Positions 17,228 through 24,936 of a DNA stretch of 64,000 nt are shown here, piece after piece; positions within the stretch are counted from its first letter, which is position 1, and the number at the start of each line of letters is the position of its first letter. Origin of the DNA: Betaproteobacteria bacterium (GTDB lineage: Bacteria > Pseudomonadota > Gammaproteobacteria > Burkholderiales > Usitatibacteraceae); NCBI GenBank assembly GCA_016711875.1, contig JADJSD010000001.1:558001-622000 (forward strand), read 5' to 3'. The position numbers and the translations under genes were made by a program. The notes below the pieces were generated by a model that saw only the letters and a program-made list of their open reading frames with translations, was not told the origin of the DNA and did not search any database.

Positions 17228-19540
17228 TCAGCGGGCGAAGCCCAGCGCGCGTTTCATCGCGGCCACGTCGGCGCGAAGGGCCTCGAGTTCCGCCCGCTGC
17301 GCGTCGATCGTGCGCTGCTGCTTCTGTACCTCGTTCACGAGCATCGGCGCGAGGAAGTGGTAGAGCACCGTCTCCGCCTGCCCGTCCGGCGAGCGCGCGA
17401 CGAGGCCGGGGTAGATCTCGGCCACTTCTTCCGCGATCAGGCCGTACTGCACGCGCTTGCCGGTCGCGTCGCCGTCGGCCTTGTACGTGAAGGTCACCGG
17501 GCGCAGGTCGTGCAGGCCCCCGCTCGCCTCGCCCATGTCCGCGATGTCGTCCTTGAAGCGGCGCGAGGAACTCACGGTGCCGAGCTGTCCCTGGCTGTCG
17601 ACCATGACGGCCACGGCGTCGTTGGCGCCGGTCGTGACGCCGCGCACCCCGGCGATGAAGGCCCGCGACTGCCCCCCGCCCAACCTTGTCGTGTCCGCGT
17701 CACCGGCAACGCCCGGGCTGCCGATCGCGATGTTGTTGGCGCCGGTCGTGATGTTGAAACCCGCGAAGGAGCCCAGCGCGATATTGCCCGCGCTGGTGGC
17801 ATTCGCGAGCGCCTGGGCACCGACGGCAGTGCTGTTGAAGCTCTCGGTCATCGAGGCCATGGCCCGGTAGCCGACGGCGGTGTTGCCCGCGCCGATCGTG
17901 TTGGCCAGAAGCGCCTCGTGGCCCAGGGCCGCGTTCTCGAAGCCCGAGGAGACGGCGTTGCCTGCGGTGACACCCGTGAAAGCATTGCGCGCGCCCGTCG
18001 CATGGGTGAAGCGGCTGGACCCCAGGTACACCGAGCCGTCGGTCGGCATGGTCAGGCGCCCATCGTTGCCCAATGTGAAGGTGCGGACGGGAGCGCCAAA
18101 ACCGTCGATCGCCGTGACGAACCGCACCCCCCCCGTCGCCCTGGCGGAAAATTGATTGGGCGCCGTCGATTCGAAGATCAAAAAGCCGTTTGAATCGGCC
18201 CAGACGAATGCACCGTGGTGCATCGCGCCGGCGCTGGTCCCTGCGGCGAAGCTGTAATTGCCATCGATGCGATTGGCTATTCCGCCGGGAATGGTGCTAC
18301 CGATGCCCACCACGACGTTGTTGTTGCCACCGCCTACGGTGGCCCAGCTGTCGGCAATCGCGTTGTAGATGCCGCCCCCTATGGTCGCTTCGAGGCCGAG
18401 CACCTCGTTGTATCGCCCTCCCGCCACGACACTCACGCTGCCCAAAGCCCGGTTGGTATCCCCTCCGGACACCACGCTGAATTCGCCGCCGGCTATGTTC
18501 CCGAGTCCGCCCCCGACCGTCGGTGCCAGACGGTCGATGGCCGAGCCGGTGGAATCTCCCGCGCGATTCGCAAACCCGCCCCCCACGGTGCCCCCGCGGT
18601 TCATGACGCGATTGCTGCAGCTCACCCCACAACTGTGCGAAATATTGCCTTCGCCCGGTAGCGCGGATGGGTTGGGAGCGCCGCCGCCTCCGATCGCGCC
18701 CCCGCCGGCGCCCGCCATGACCTGGTTCACCGACGAGCCCAGAATGACGATTGGCGAAAGAGCATCGGGCTCGAGGCGGACGGCTCGCGTGTTGTTGACG
18801 ATGATCTCTACCGCCTGGTTGTCGTTGGTGCCCAGGCTCGCGACCGCGCCGAAGGCGTTGCCGCCCTGCACGAGACCATTCACCGTGCCCGTGGCATCCG
18901 CCGCGCAAGTCCACGCGCTGCCGCTCCACTTCGGCACCTGGTTCGCGCTGCAGGCGGCCGTCGGCAAAAGTTGGGTAGCCGCCAGCCCGATCGTCCCCGT
19001 AGCCGTGATCGGCCCGCCCGTGAGCCCCGTTCCCGTCGCGATGCTGGTCACCGTCCCCGCAGAGGCGACCGAGGCGCACGCCCACGCGGAACCGTTGAAC
19101 TGCAGCACTTGGCCGGTCGTGCAGCCGTTGGCCGCCATCTTCGCGGTCGTCACGGCGCCGTTGGCGAGCTGCGCGGTGCCGACGCCGCCGTCGGCGATGC
19201 CGATCGTGCCCGTCGTGGTGATCGCCCCCCCGCTGAGGCCGGTGCCCGCGATGATGCCGGTCACCGTGCCGCCCGACCCGCCGCCCGGCGGGCAGGTGCC
19301 GATCCTCCCCGTCGCGATGTCGATGCAAAGCCCCGAGCCCGCCACCGGCAGCGCCGTGAGGCCCGGCAGGGTGACGGTGCCGTCGTCAGCCACGCGCAGG
19401 CGCGGGGTGTTTCCCGCGGCGTTCGTGATCGTGACGCCCCCCGACGCCGGCGGCGCGATGACGATGTCGGCCGCAAGGGCCGACGCGGGAAGGCAAAGTG
19501 CGGTGAAGATGGCGATTCGAACGAGGGGGCGGGGTGTCAT
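17228..19540 (-). CDS. Tail-fibre-like trimeric protein with C-terminal S74 chaperone domain (copy 1)
   Basis: A 770-residue exported protein; the signal peptide is MTPRPLVRIAIFTALCLPAS. The body contains Gly/Thr-rich beta repeats (GTGLTGGPITATGTIGLAA) and then YadA-head-like short repeats (GGGLGNIAGGEFSVVSGGDT, GGNNNVVVGIGSTIPGG), predicted to trimerise. The C-terminus, from about residue 655, is a peptidase S74 intramolecular chaperone with SSRRFKDDI (catalytic Ser/Lys region) and a final coiled coil (QRTIDAQRAELEALRADVAA). Family knowledge: S74 domains fold trimeric beta fibres and then cleave themselves off. I chose ATG 19540, with GGAG about eight bases upstream; an ATG at 19570 overlaps the previous stop (TGATG). 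It is paralogous to the next gene upstream. Confidence 0.82.
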   Translation of the reverse strand: MTPRPLVRIAIFTALCLPASALAADIVIAPPASGGVTITNAAGNTPRLRVADDGTVTLPGLTALPVAGSGLCIDIATGRIGTCPPGGGSGGTVTGIIAGTGLSGGAITTTGTIGIADGGVGTAQLANGAVTTAKMAANGCTTGQVLQFNGSAWACASVASAGTVTSIATGTGLTGGPITATGTIGLAATQLLPTAACSANQVPKWSGSAWTCAADATGTVNGLVQGGNAFGAVASLGTNDNQAVEIIVNNTRAVRLEPDALSPIVILGSSVNQVMAGAGGGAIGGGGAPNPSALPGEGNISHSCGVSCSNRVMNRGGTVGGGFANRAGDSTGSAIDRLAPTVGGGLGNIAGGEFSVVSGGDTNRALGSVSVVAGGRYNEVLGLEATIGGGIYNAIADSWATVGGGNNNVVVGIGSTIPGGIANRIDGNYSFAAGTSAGAMHHGAFVWADSNGFLIFESTAPNQFSARATGGVRFVTAIDGFGAPVRTFTLGNDGRLTMPTDGSVYLGSSRFTHATGARNAFTGVTAGNAVSSGFENAALGHEALLANTIGAGNTAVGYRAMASMTESFNSTAVGAQALANATSAGNIALGSFAGFNITTGANNIAIGSPGVAGDADTTRLGGGQSRAFIAGVRGVTTGANDAVAVMVDSQGQLGTVSSSRRFKDDIADMGEASGGLHDLRPVTFTYKADGDATGKRVQYGLIAEEVAEIYPGLVARSPDGQAETVLYHFLAPMLVNEVQKQQRTIDAQRAELEALRADVAAMKRALGFAR

Positions 19541-19569
19541 GGCAGTCTCCAGAGCGATTGCCATCGCCA

Positions 19570-21228
19570 TCACAGCCCCAGCTTGCGCTTGATCGCGGCC
19601 AGTTCGCCTTCGAGCGCGTCGATGCGCCGGTCCCGGTCGGCGAGCAGCTGGTGGAGCCCCTGGATCGCCGCGAGCGCCACGCCGTCGGCATCGACCGACG
19701 TGATCATCCGGTTGCTCTCCCCCACCGCGAACGCCGCGTGGAAGTCCTGCGCCGTGGGCCCGATGTGACGGACCGACGCGTCCTGCGTCTTGTAGCGCCA
19801 TGAACGGATGGGCAGCGCCGCCACCTTGGCGAGGACGGTGCGCGCGTCCACCGAGGCGAAGTCGGCCTTGGCGTTGACGTCCGAGAGGTTGGCCCACGAC
19901 CCGCCGCCCGCCGGGAGTTGCGCGCCCGTCGACAGGTTCCCGCTGGTGAACAGGAAGACGCCGCCGGATGCGCGGGCGACAAAGGCATTGTCGGTGGTGC
20001 ACGACAAGCTGATATCCGTGCTGTCGGCCCAGGTGAAGCAGCCCGCGTTACTGGCCCTCGCGTTCCGGCCCGCGGCAAAGCTGTAGGGTCCCAAGGCCGT
20101 GTTGCCGTTTCCCCCGGGCACCGTCGCGTTGAGACCCGATGCGGTATTGTAAGAACCGCCGCCGACGCTGCTGTTTTCGCCGCTTGCCGTATTGAGGAAC
20201 CCGCCCGAAACCGTGGCGTAATTGCTGTCGCTCAGGGTAGCGGTGTCGTTTCCGGCCTGGTTGGATGCGCCGCCACTGACGGTTCCTCCATGGCCCGTCA
20301 CGAGATTGAAGCAACCCACGAATGACCGGCACGGTCGCCCGGAAATGGGGTCGGTCAGGAAAATGTTGCCCCGCGTTCCGCCACCGGCCACCGTCGCGCC
20401 AGCCAACCCCGCCGTCACGGAGTTCCCCTCGAAACCGCCGACCAAGGCGGGTCCATTGGCATTCGGCACGATGCGAAAGGCCGCCTTGTTGTTCGCGACG
20501 AGGCTCAAGGCCTGGTCGTCGGTCGTTCCCAGGAGGGCGGTCGCGCCGAAGGCGTTGCCGCCCGCCACGAATGCCGCGGCCGGACCGCCGTCATCCGCCG
20601 CGCAGGTCCACGCGCTTCCGCTCCACTTGGGCACCTGGTTCGTCGCGCACGCCGCGGTCGGCAGCAGTTGCGTGGCCGCGAGTCCGATCGTCCCGGCGGT
20701 GGTGATCGTTCCGCCGGTGAGGCCGCTGCCCGTCGCCACGCTGGTGACGGTGCCGCCCGAGGGTGCGGCCAACGTCGCGCAAACCCAGAATTCGCCATTG
20801 AACTGATACACCATCTCCTTCTCGCAGCCTTTGGCGGCGAACTTCGCCGGCGTGATGGCGCCATTGGCGATCTGAGCCGTTCCGACGCCGCCGTCCGCGA
20901 TCCCGATCGTGCCCGTGGTGGTGATGGTGCCTCCGCTCAACCCCGCGCCGGCGACGATGCTGGTGAGCATCCCCACGCTGCAGGTGCCCACCTTGCCGGT
21001 GGCCCCCTCGACGCACAGCCCCGAGGCCGGCAGCGGCGCTGCGGCCAGTCCCGGGATCGAGATGACGCCGTCGTCCGCGACGCGAAAGCGGGTCGCGTTG
21101 CCCGCGGCGTTGGTCACGACCACGCCGCCCCCCGCGGGGGGCGTCATGACGATATCGGCGGCAAGGGCAGCCGAGGTGGCCGTGGCGGCCATGACGGCCA
21201 TGACGAGGAGGTTTCGGCTGGGCACCAT
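19570..21228 (-). CDS. Tail-fibre-like trimeric protein with C-terminal S74 chaperone domain (copy 2)
   Basis: A 552-residue paralogue of the following gene. The signal peptide is MVPSRNLLVMAVMAATATSA. The N-terminal block ADIVMTPPAGGGVVVTNAAG corresponds to ADIVIAPPASGGVTITNAAG in copy 1. It is followed by GTG/TIG beta repeats, YadA-head-like repeats (SGGFLNTASGENSSVGGGSY) and a C-terminal S74 domain with LSDVNAKADF (Ser/Lys region, about 450) and a coiled coil (RRIDALEGELAAIKRKLG). The start is supported by AGGAG upstream of ATG 21228. It is the first gene of an apparent operon: copy 2, copy 1, then the 537-aa module protein. No other phage genes occur nearby, so these look like cellular surface fibres rather than a prophage. 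Confidence 0.82.
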   Translation of the reverse strand: MVPSRNLLVMAVMAATATSAALAADIVMTPPAGGGVVVTNAAGNATRFRVADDGVISIPGLAAAPLPASGLCVEGATGKVGTCSVGMLTSIVAGAGLSGGTITTTGTIGIADGGVGTAQIANGAITPAKFAAKGCEKEMVYQFNGEFWVCATLAAPSGGTVTSVATGSGLTGGTITTAGTIGLAATQLLPTAACATNQVPKWSGSAWTCAADDGGPAAAFVAGGNAFGATALLGTTDDQALSLVANNKAAFRIVPNANGPALVGGFEGNSVTAGLAGATVAGGGTRGNIFLTDPISGRPCRSFVGCFNLVTGHGGTVSGGASNQAGNDTATLSDSNYATVSGGFLNTASGENSSVGGGSYNTASGLNATVPGGNGNTALGPYSFAAGRNARASNAGCFTWADSTDISLSCTTDNAFVARASGGVFLFTSGNLSTGAQLPAGGGSWANLSDVNAKADFASVDARTVLAKVAALPIRSWRYKTQDASVRHIGPTAQDFHAAFAVGESNRMITSVDADGVALAAIQGLHQLLADRDRRIDALEGELAAIKRKLGL

Positions 21229-21357
21229 GTGGGACTCCTGTTCGGGGTGTCGGACGCGCCTGCAAGTGCGTGAAGGCTCGTCCGGTTGAACGGAATCCCG
21301 GGGAAAACGACGCCACGGGTTGAGAGAACCACGAAACTTCGATGTCGGGCGACGCGG

Positions 21358-21540
21358 TCAGGCGACGCGAAGCCGGGCGATCGCCTCGTCGCATTGCTTC
21401 AGCGCCTCGAGGAGCCGCTTCTCGATGTCCTCCGGGACGGTCCCGAGTCCTTCTTTCCCCTTGTTGGCGTATCCCACCTAGCCCTGGATGTCGCCGATCT
21501 TCCGGTAGGCCGCGGCCAGGTTCTCGATCCTGCCGTGCAC
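21358..21540 (-). pseudogene. Remnant of a fourth Ser/Thr kinase gene (TPR-region fragments)
   Basis: Just downstream of kinase 2, a short frame reads ENLAAAYRKIGDIQG, then a stop (TAG), then in the same frame ends KQCDEAIARLRVA and TGA. The first piece matches the TPR region of kinases 2 and 3 (LATAYRKVANIQG, LASAYKRIASIQG). The last piece matches the C-terminus of kinase 3 (LEACDEAIRRLSPA). The kinase domain and most of the TPR region are missing. I read it as a deletion remnant of a further kinase copy, probably lost by recombination between paralogues. The rest of 21229-21578 holds only the promoter region of the S74 operon. Confidence 0.6.
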
Positions 21541-21578
21541 TTCGAATCGGTGGCGCCATCGCGCATCGGTCGATGCGT

Positions 21579-24194
21579 TCAGTTGGCCGGCAATGCCGCC
21601 AGCGCCGCGCGGCATCGCGTCAGCCCCGCGCCAGGCTGGATGCGCCTCGGGTCGCTGAGCGCACCGAGCTTCTCAACCCGCTTTTCTTCGATGTAGTTCA
21701 CGCTCGTCGCCAGCGCTTTGCACGCTTCTTCCAATCGGCCTCGACGCACGGACAGGCCGGCCGTCGGCCGATCCAGTTCCAGAAGCGACAATCCGAACCA
21801 TCCGTAGATGGTGGCCATGTAGTCGCGGTGATAGACGATATTGCGGCTTTCGGCGGACATGTCCGCGTACAGGGTGAAGGCCTGCCGCGCGTACGCCACC
21901 GCGCTTTCGTACTTCTTCGCATCGAACGCGGCCATCGTGAGATTGTGGATTCCGTTCAGTGCCCGCGCCGCGAGGTCCTGGTTGTTCGGCTCGGCTCGCA
22001 GCGCGGTCAGCGTCATGTCGAGCGCCTTCTTCAACAGGGCCTCCCCTTCGTCGAACTTCCCCGTTCCGACCAGGAACCCGCCGAGGCCGATCAGGCCGTT
22101 TCGAACATAGTCCAGGTAGTTCGGGCTGTCGGGCTTTCGGGTTTCCTCCAGCTGGGTTGCGAGGGCAATGGCTTTGCGCTCGATCGCGATGGCCTTGACC
22201 AACGATTCAGGCGTGCTCGATGTGCCGCCGTAAACGAACGACGCGCGCTGGTAAATCTGCACAACCCCTTCGGCAACAACCCGGTCATCGGGCAACCGCT
22301 GATACAGGGCCTCGATGCCGCTGACCGCGCGCTCCAGCAGCGCACCCACTTCCGGCGTTTGCCCGCTTTCCAGGCTGAGTTGCAATGCCTTTTCGGCGTA
22401 AAGGCCGAACAGGAAGAACTTGTCCAGAGAGGTGCTGTTGGGCAGTCCGGCACAGTGCTCGCCGATGGCAAGGGCGGTCTCCATGTTGGCATGCCATCGC
22501 GGGTCCTTTGCCTGTGCGTAGTGCCGGGCAATGGAATAGCGCACCCGCAACTTGCTGCGCTGGAGGCGCAGGTCGCCCTTTCCATAGTCGCCCAGCGAAT
22601 CGAACAATTGCGCGGACTTCTCGTAGTTGCGGATGGAGTCACCCAGCCTGCCGAGATTGTTGTCGCCGGGTTCGCCCTGGATGTTGGCCACCTTGCGATA
22701 GGCCGTGGCCAGTTCGGCGGCCAGCGCGGGATCGTTGGCCGCTTCGGCCGAAAGACTGTCGAGATACTGCAGCGACGTATTCATCAGCAGTTCGCGCACT
22801 TCCAGCGTGCCGGTCAGCTTGGCGACCTTGTCGTGCACGTCGAACATGAACGTATTGGCCAGCTTGCGCACGCTGGCAAAGTGCTTCTCCGCACGCGCCT
22901 TCTCGGCAACCGCGATACGACGCTGCTGTTCGACCATCACCAGCCCTGCCGCCAGGGTCAGCACGACGGCAGCCGCAGTGACGATGGGCAACGTGTGCCG
23001 CGCCACGAAGCGGCCGGCGAGGTAACGCCATGTGCCGGCACGCGCCTTCACCGGCCGGCGGGCGAGGTAACGGGCGATGTCCTCGTCGAACTGGTCGACC
23101 GTGGCGTAGCGGTCGGCCGGGTCGCGCCGCAGGGCCTTGAGCACGATGGCGTCGAGGTCGCCGGACAGCTTGCGCGCGAGCGCACCCGGGGAGGCCTGCT
23201 GCCGCTCGGTGGTGGCCTCGCCACCCGCAATGATCGAAGACGGCAGGGCCGGCTCATCGCGGAGCAGGGCCGATTCGGTGAACGGCTTGCCGTCGCGCAC
23301 GGTGCGATACGGCGAGACCCCGGTCAGCAACTCGTGCAGGACCACCCCCAACGCATACACGTCGGTGACCGTGCTGATGGTGCCGTCGCTGACCTGCTCC
23401 GGCGCCGCGTAGCGAAGTGTCATCAATCGGCCACCCACCTGCGTCAGCGCGGGGGCCGCAGGGGCGGTACTGTCGACATCCACCAGCTTGGCGATGCCGA
23501 AGTCGAGCAGTTTCACCTGCCCGCCCGCATCGACCAGGATGTTCGCCGGCTTCAGGTCGCGATGCACAACCAGATGGCGGTGTGCATGCGCGACCGCAGT
23601 CAGAACCTGCCGGAACAGGGCCAGCCTTGCTTCGATGTTCAGTTTCCCGGCGGCTGCATGTTCGGTGAGCGAGCGGCCCTCGACGCATTCCATCGCCATG
23701 TAGGGCTGGCCACGGCTGCCCTCCTCTTCGCTGACACCGGCGTCGTACAGCCGCGCGATATGGGGATGGCTGAGCTTCGCGAGGATGTCGCGTTCGCGCC
23801 GGAAGCGCTCGCGCAGCACTTCGCCTTGCTCGTGCAACGCCGGAAGCTTGAGAGCCACCTCCCGCTCCACGCGACCGTCGGCCTGCCGGGCGAGCCACAC
23901 TTCACCCATGCCGCCTCTGCCGAGACGTGAGATGAGCTCGAAAGGCCCCACCCGTTCGCCGGGCGCATGAACGTCGCCCCAATCGGGGCGGGAAGCGAGC
24001 TTCGGCACGGTTTCGAGCTCCCGCGAGCTTTCCGCGCGCTCGTGCATCGCCACCATCCGCCGGAGGATCGGTGCGGCCTGCGGGTGGGTGGCATCGACCT
24101 CGGTGAGCCAGGCGGCACGTGCCGAAGGATCCATGCCGAGAGCCGCGGTGAGCAGCGGTTCGACTTGCAGCCAGTTTTCGGGGGAGACTTTCAA
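21579..24194 (-). CDS. Transmembrane Ser/Thr protein kinase with TPR-like C-terminus (kinase 2)
   Basis: An 871-residue kinase. Helical N-terminus (MKVSPENWLQVEPLL), Gly loop GRGGMG (92-97), catalytic lysine 116 (VALK), HRDLKPAN (211 onward), DFG (231-233), APEQ and TDVYALGVVLHELL are all intact. A membrane span (HTLPIVTAAAVVLTLAAGLV) lies near 385-405, followed by about 460 residues of TPR-like helices. The start is TTG at 24194. Alignment to kinase 3, which starts MKIPPDTW with ATG, supports it, and no in-frame ATG is close. It lies 100 bases downstream of sigma 2 in the same direction. Codon use looks slightly less GC-biased in the C-terminal half than in kinase 3. Probable partner: sigma 2. 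Confidence 0.87.
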   Translation of the reverse strand: MKVSPENWLQVEPLLTAALGMDPSARAAWLTEVDATHPQAAPILRRMVAMHERAESSRELETVPKLASRPDWGDVHAPGERVGPFELISRLGRGGMGEVWLARQADGRVEREVALKLPALHEQGEVLRERFRRERDILAKLSHPHIARLYDAGVSEEEGSRGQPYMAMECVEGRSLTEHAAAGKLNIEARLALFRQVLTAVAHAHRHLVVHRDLKPANILVDAGGQVKLLDFGIAKLVDVDSTAPAAPALTQVGGRLMTLRYAAPEQVSDGTISTVTDVYALGVVLHELLTGVSPYRTVRDGKPFTESALLRDEPALPSSIIAGGEATTERQQASPGALARKLSGDLDAIVLKALRRDPADRYATVDQFDEDIARYLARRPVKARAGTWRYLAGRFVARHTLPIVTAAAVVLTLAAGLVMVEQQRRIAVAEKARAEKHFASVRKLANTFMFDVHDKVAKLTGTLEVRELLMNTSLQYLDSLSAEAANDPALAAELATAYRKVANIQGEPGDNNLGRLGDSIRNYEKSAQLFDSLGDYGKGDLRLQRSKLRVRYSIARHYAQAKDPRWHANMETALAIGEHCAGLPNSTSLDKFFLFGLYAEKALQLSLESGQTPEVGALLERAVSGIEALYQRLPDDRVVAEGVVQIYQRASFVYGGTSSTPESLVKAIAIERKAIALATQLEETRKPDSPNYLDYVRNGLIGLGGFLVGTGKFDEGEALLKKALDMTLTALRAEPNNQDLAARALNGIHNLTMAAFDAKKYESAVAYARQAFTLYADMSAESRNIVYHRDYMATIYGWFGLSLLELDRPTAGLSVRRGRLEEACKALATSVNYIEEKRVEKLGALSDPRRIQPGAGLTRCRAALAALPAN

Positions 24195-24294
24195 GGATCG
24201 GTGGCCGCAGGTGGGAGGGCGGTGGCGGAAGCGTCTCGGGAGCGTTACCGGGCCAAACGGGATCGGGGCGCGAATCCCGCCACGGGGGCAGCGG

Positions 24295-24846
24295 CTAGTC
24301 GCTCAGGAGAGTGAGCAGGAACGCCCTCGCCTTCTGCCATTCGCGCGTGACCGTGCGGGAGGAAACGCCCGTGGCGTCGGCGATCTCGTCCTCGGTCATG
24401 CCGCCGAAGAAACGCATCTCCACCATGCGGGCGAGCGGCGCGTCGAGCTTGGCGAGGTCCTCGAGCGCGTCGTTCAGCGCCTCGATGTCCACGGCGGGCG
24501 CGATGCCGTCGCCGGCCGCGGTGTCGAGCGTCACGATCTGCGCGTCGCCGCCGTGGCGAAGCGCGCGCTGCTCGCGCACCAGGTCGATCACGATGCTGCG
24601 CAGCACTCGCGAAGCGTAGGCGAAGAAGTGCAGGCGGTCGGTGAAGACGGCGTCCGGGCCGGTGGCGAGCTTGAGGTAGCTGTCGTGGACGAGCGCCGTC
24701 GTCTGCAGGTGGCCCTGCAGGCCGCTGCCGCGCAGGCGCGCGCGCGCGATCTTCTTCAGCTCCGGATAGAAGCTGGTGAAGGCGCGGTCGAGCGCGGCGC
24801 TGTCCTGCCGGTCGATGCGCAGGAACGCCTCGGAGATCTCGCTCAT
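24295..24846 (-). CDS. ECF-type sigma factor, TIGR02999/kinase-linked family (sigma 2)
   Basis: A 183-residue sigma factor with LQTTALVHDSYLKLATGPDA and FFAYASRVLRSIVIDLVREQ in region 2, and MRFFGGMTEDEIADATGVSS with RTVTREWQKAR in region 4. It is closest to sigma 3 in this window (shared RAF-FYPELK-IA-RLRG). The Thr49-Thr50 pair is conserved with sigma 1 and sigma 3. I chose ATG 24846 (MSEISEAFL), which matches the length of sigma 3. It is followed by kinase 2 after 100 bases. No anti-sigma gene is adjacent, which fits control by phosphorylation. Its targets are unknown; the neighbouring S74 and DUF4214 genes are candidates. Confidence 0.87.
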   Translation of the reverse strand: MSEISEAFLRIDRQDSAALDRAFTSFYPELKKIARARLRGSGLQGHLQTTALVHDSYLKLATGPDAVFTDRLHFFAYASRVLRSIVIDLVREQRALRHGGDAQIVTLDTAAGDGIAPAVDIEALNDALEDLAKLDAPLARMVEMRFFGGMTEDEIADATGVSSRTVTREWQKARAFLLTLLSD

Positions 24847-24914
24847 GGGGAATCCGCCGGATCCATCGCTCCGACGGTAGCCGATGGCGTTCCTCGTGTC
24901 CAACCACCTCCGGT

Positions 24915-24933
24915 GAAGGGGACTGTCCCCTTC
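24915..24933. repeat. Short GGGGAC palindrome between kinase 3 and sigma 2
   Basis: GAAGGGGAC and its complement GTCCCCTTC flank a single T, a perfect 9-bp dyad four bases past the stop of kinase 3. The GGGGAC core resembles the REP-like element at 12147-12191. It may be a shorter REP remnant or a 3'-end hairpin for the sigma 3-kinase 3 transcript. There is no T-run. Confidence 0.45.
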
Positions 24934-24936
24934 GAT

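Noticed and set aside
17228..21228. Tail-fibre (S74) genes as evidence of a prophage
   Set aside because: No capsid, terminase, integrase, lysis or attachment-site sequence is nearby, and both proteins have Sec signal peptides, which fits surface fibres better.
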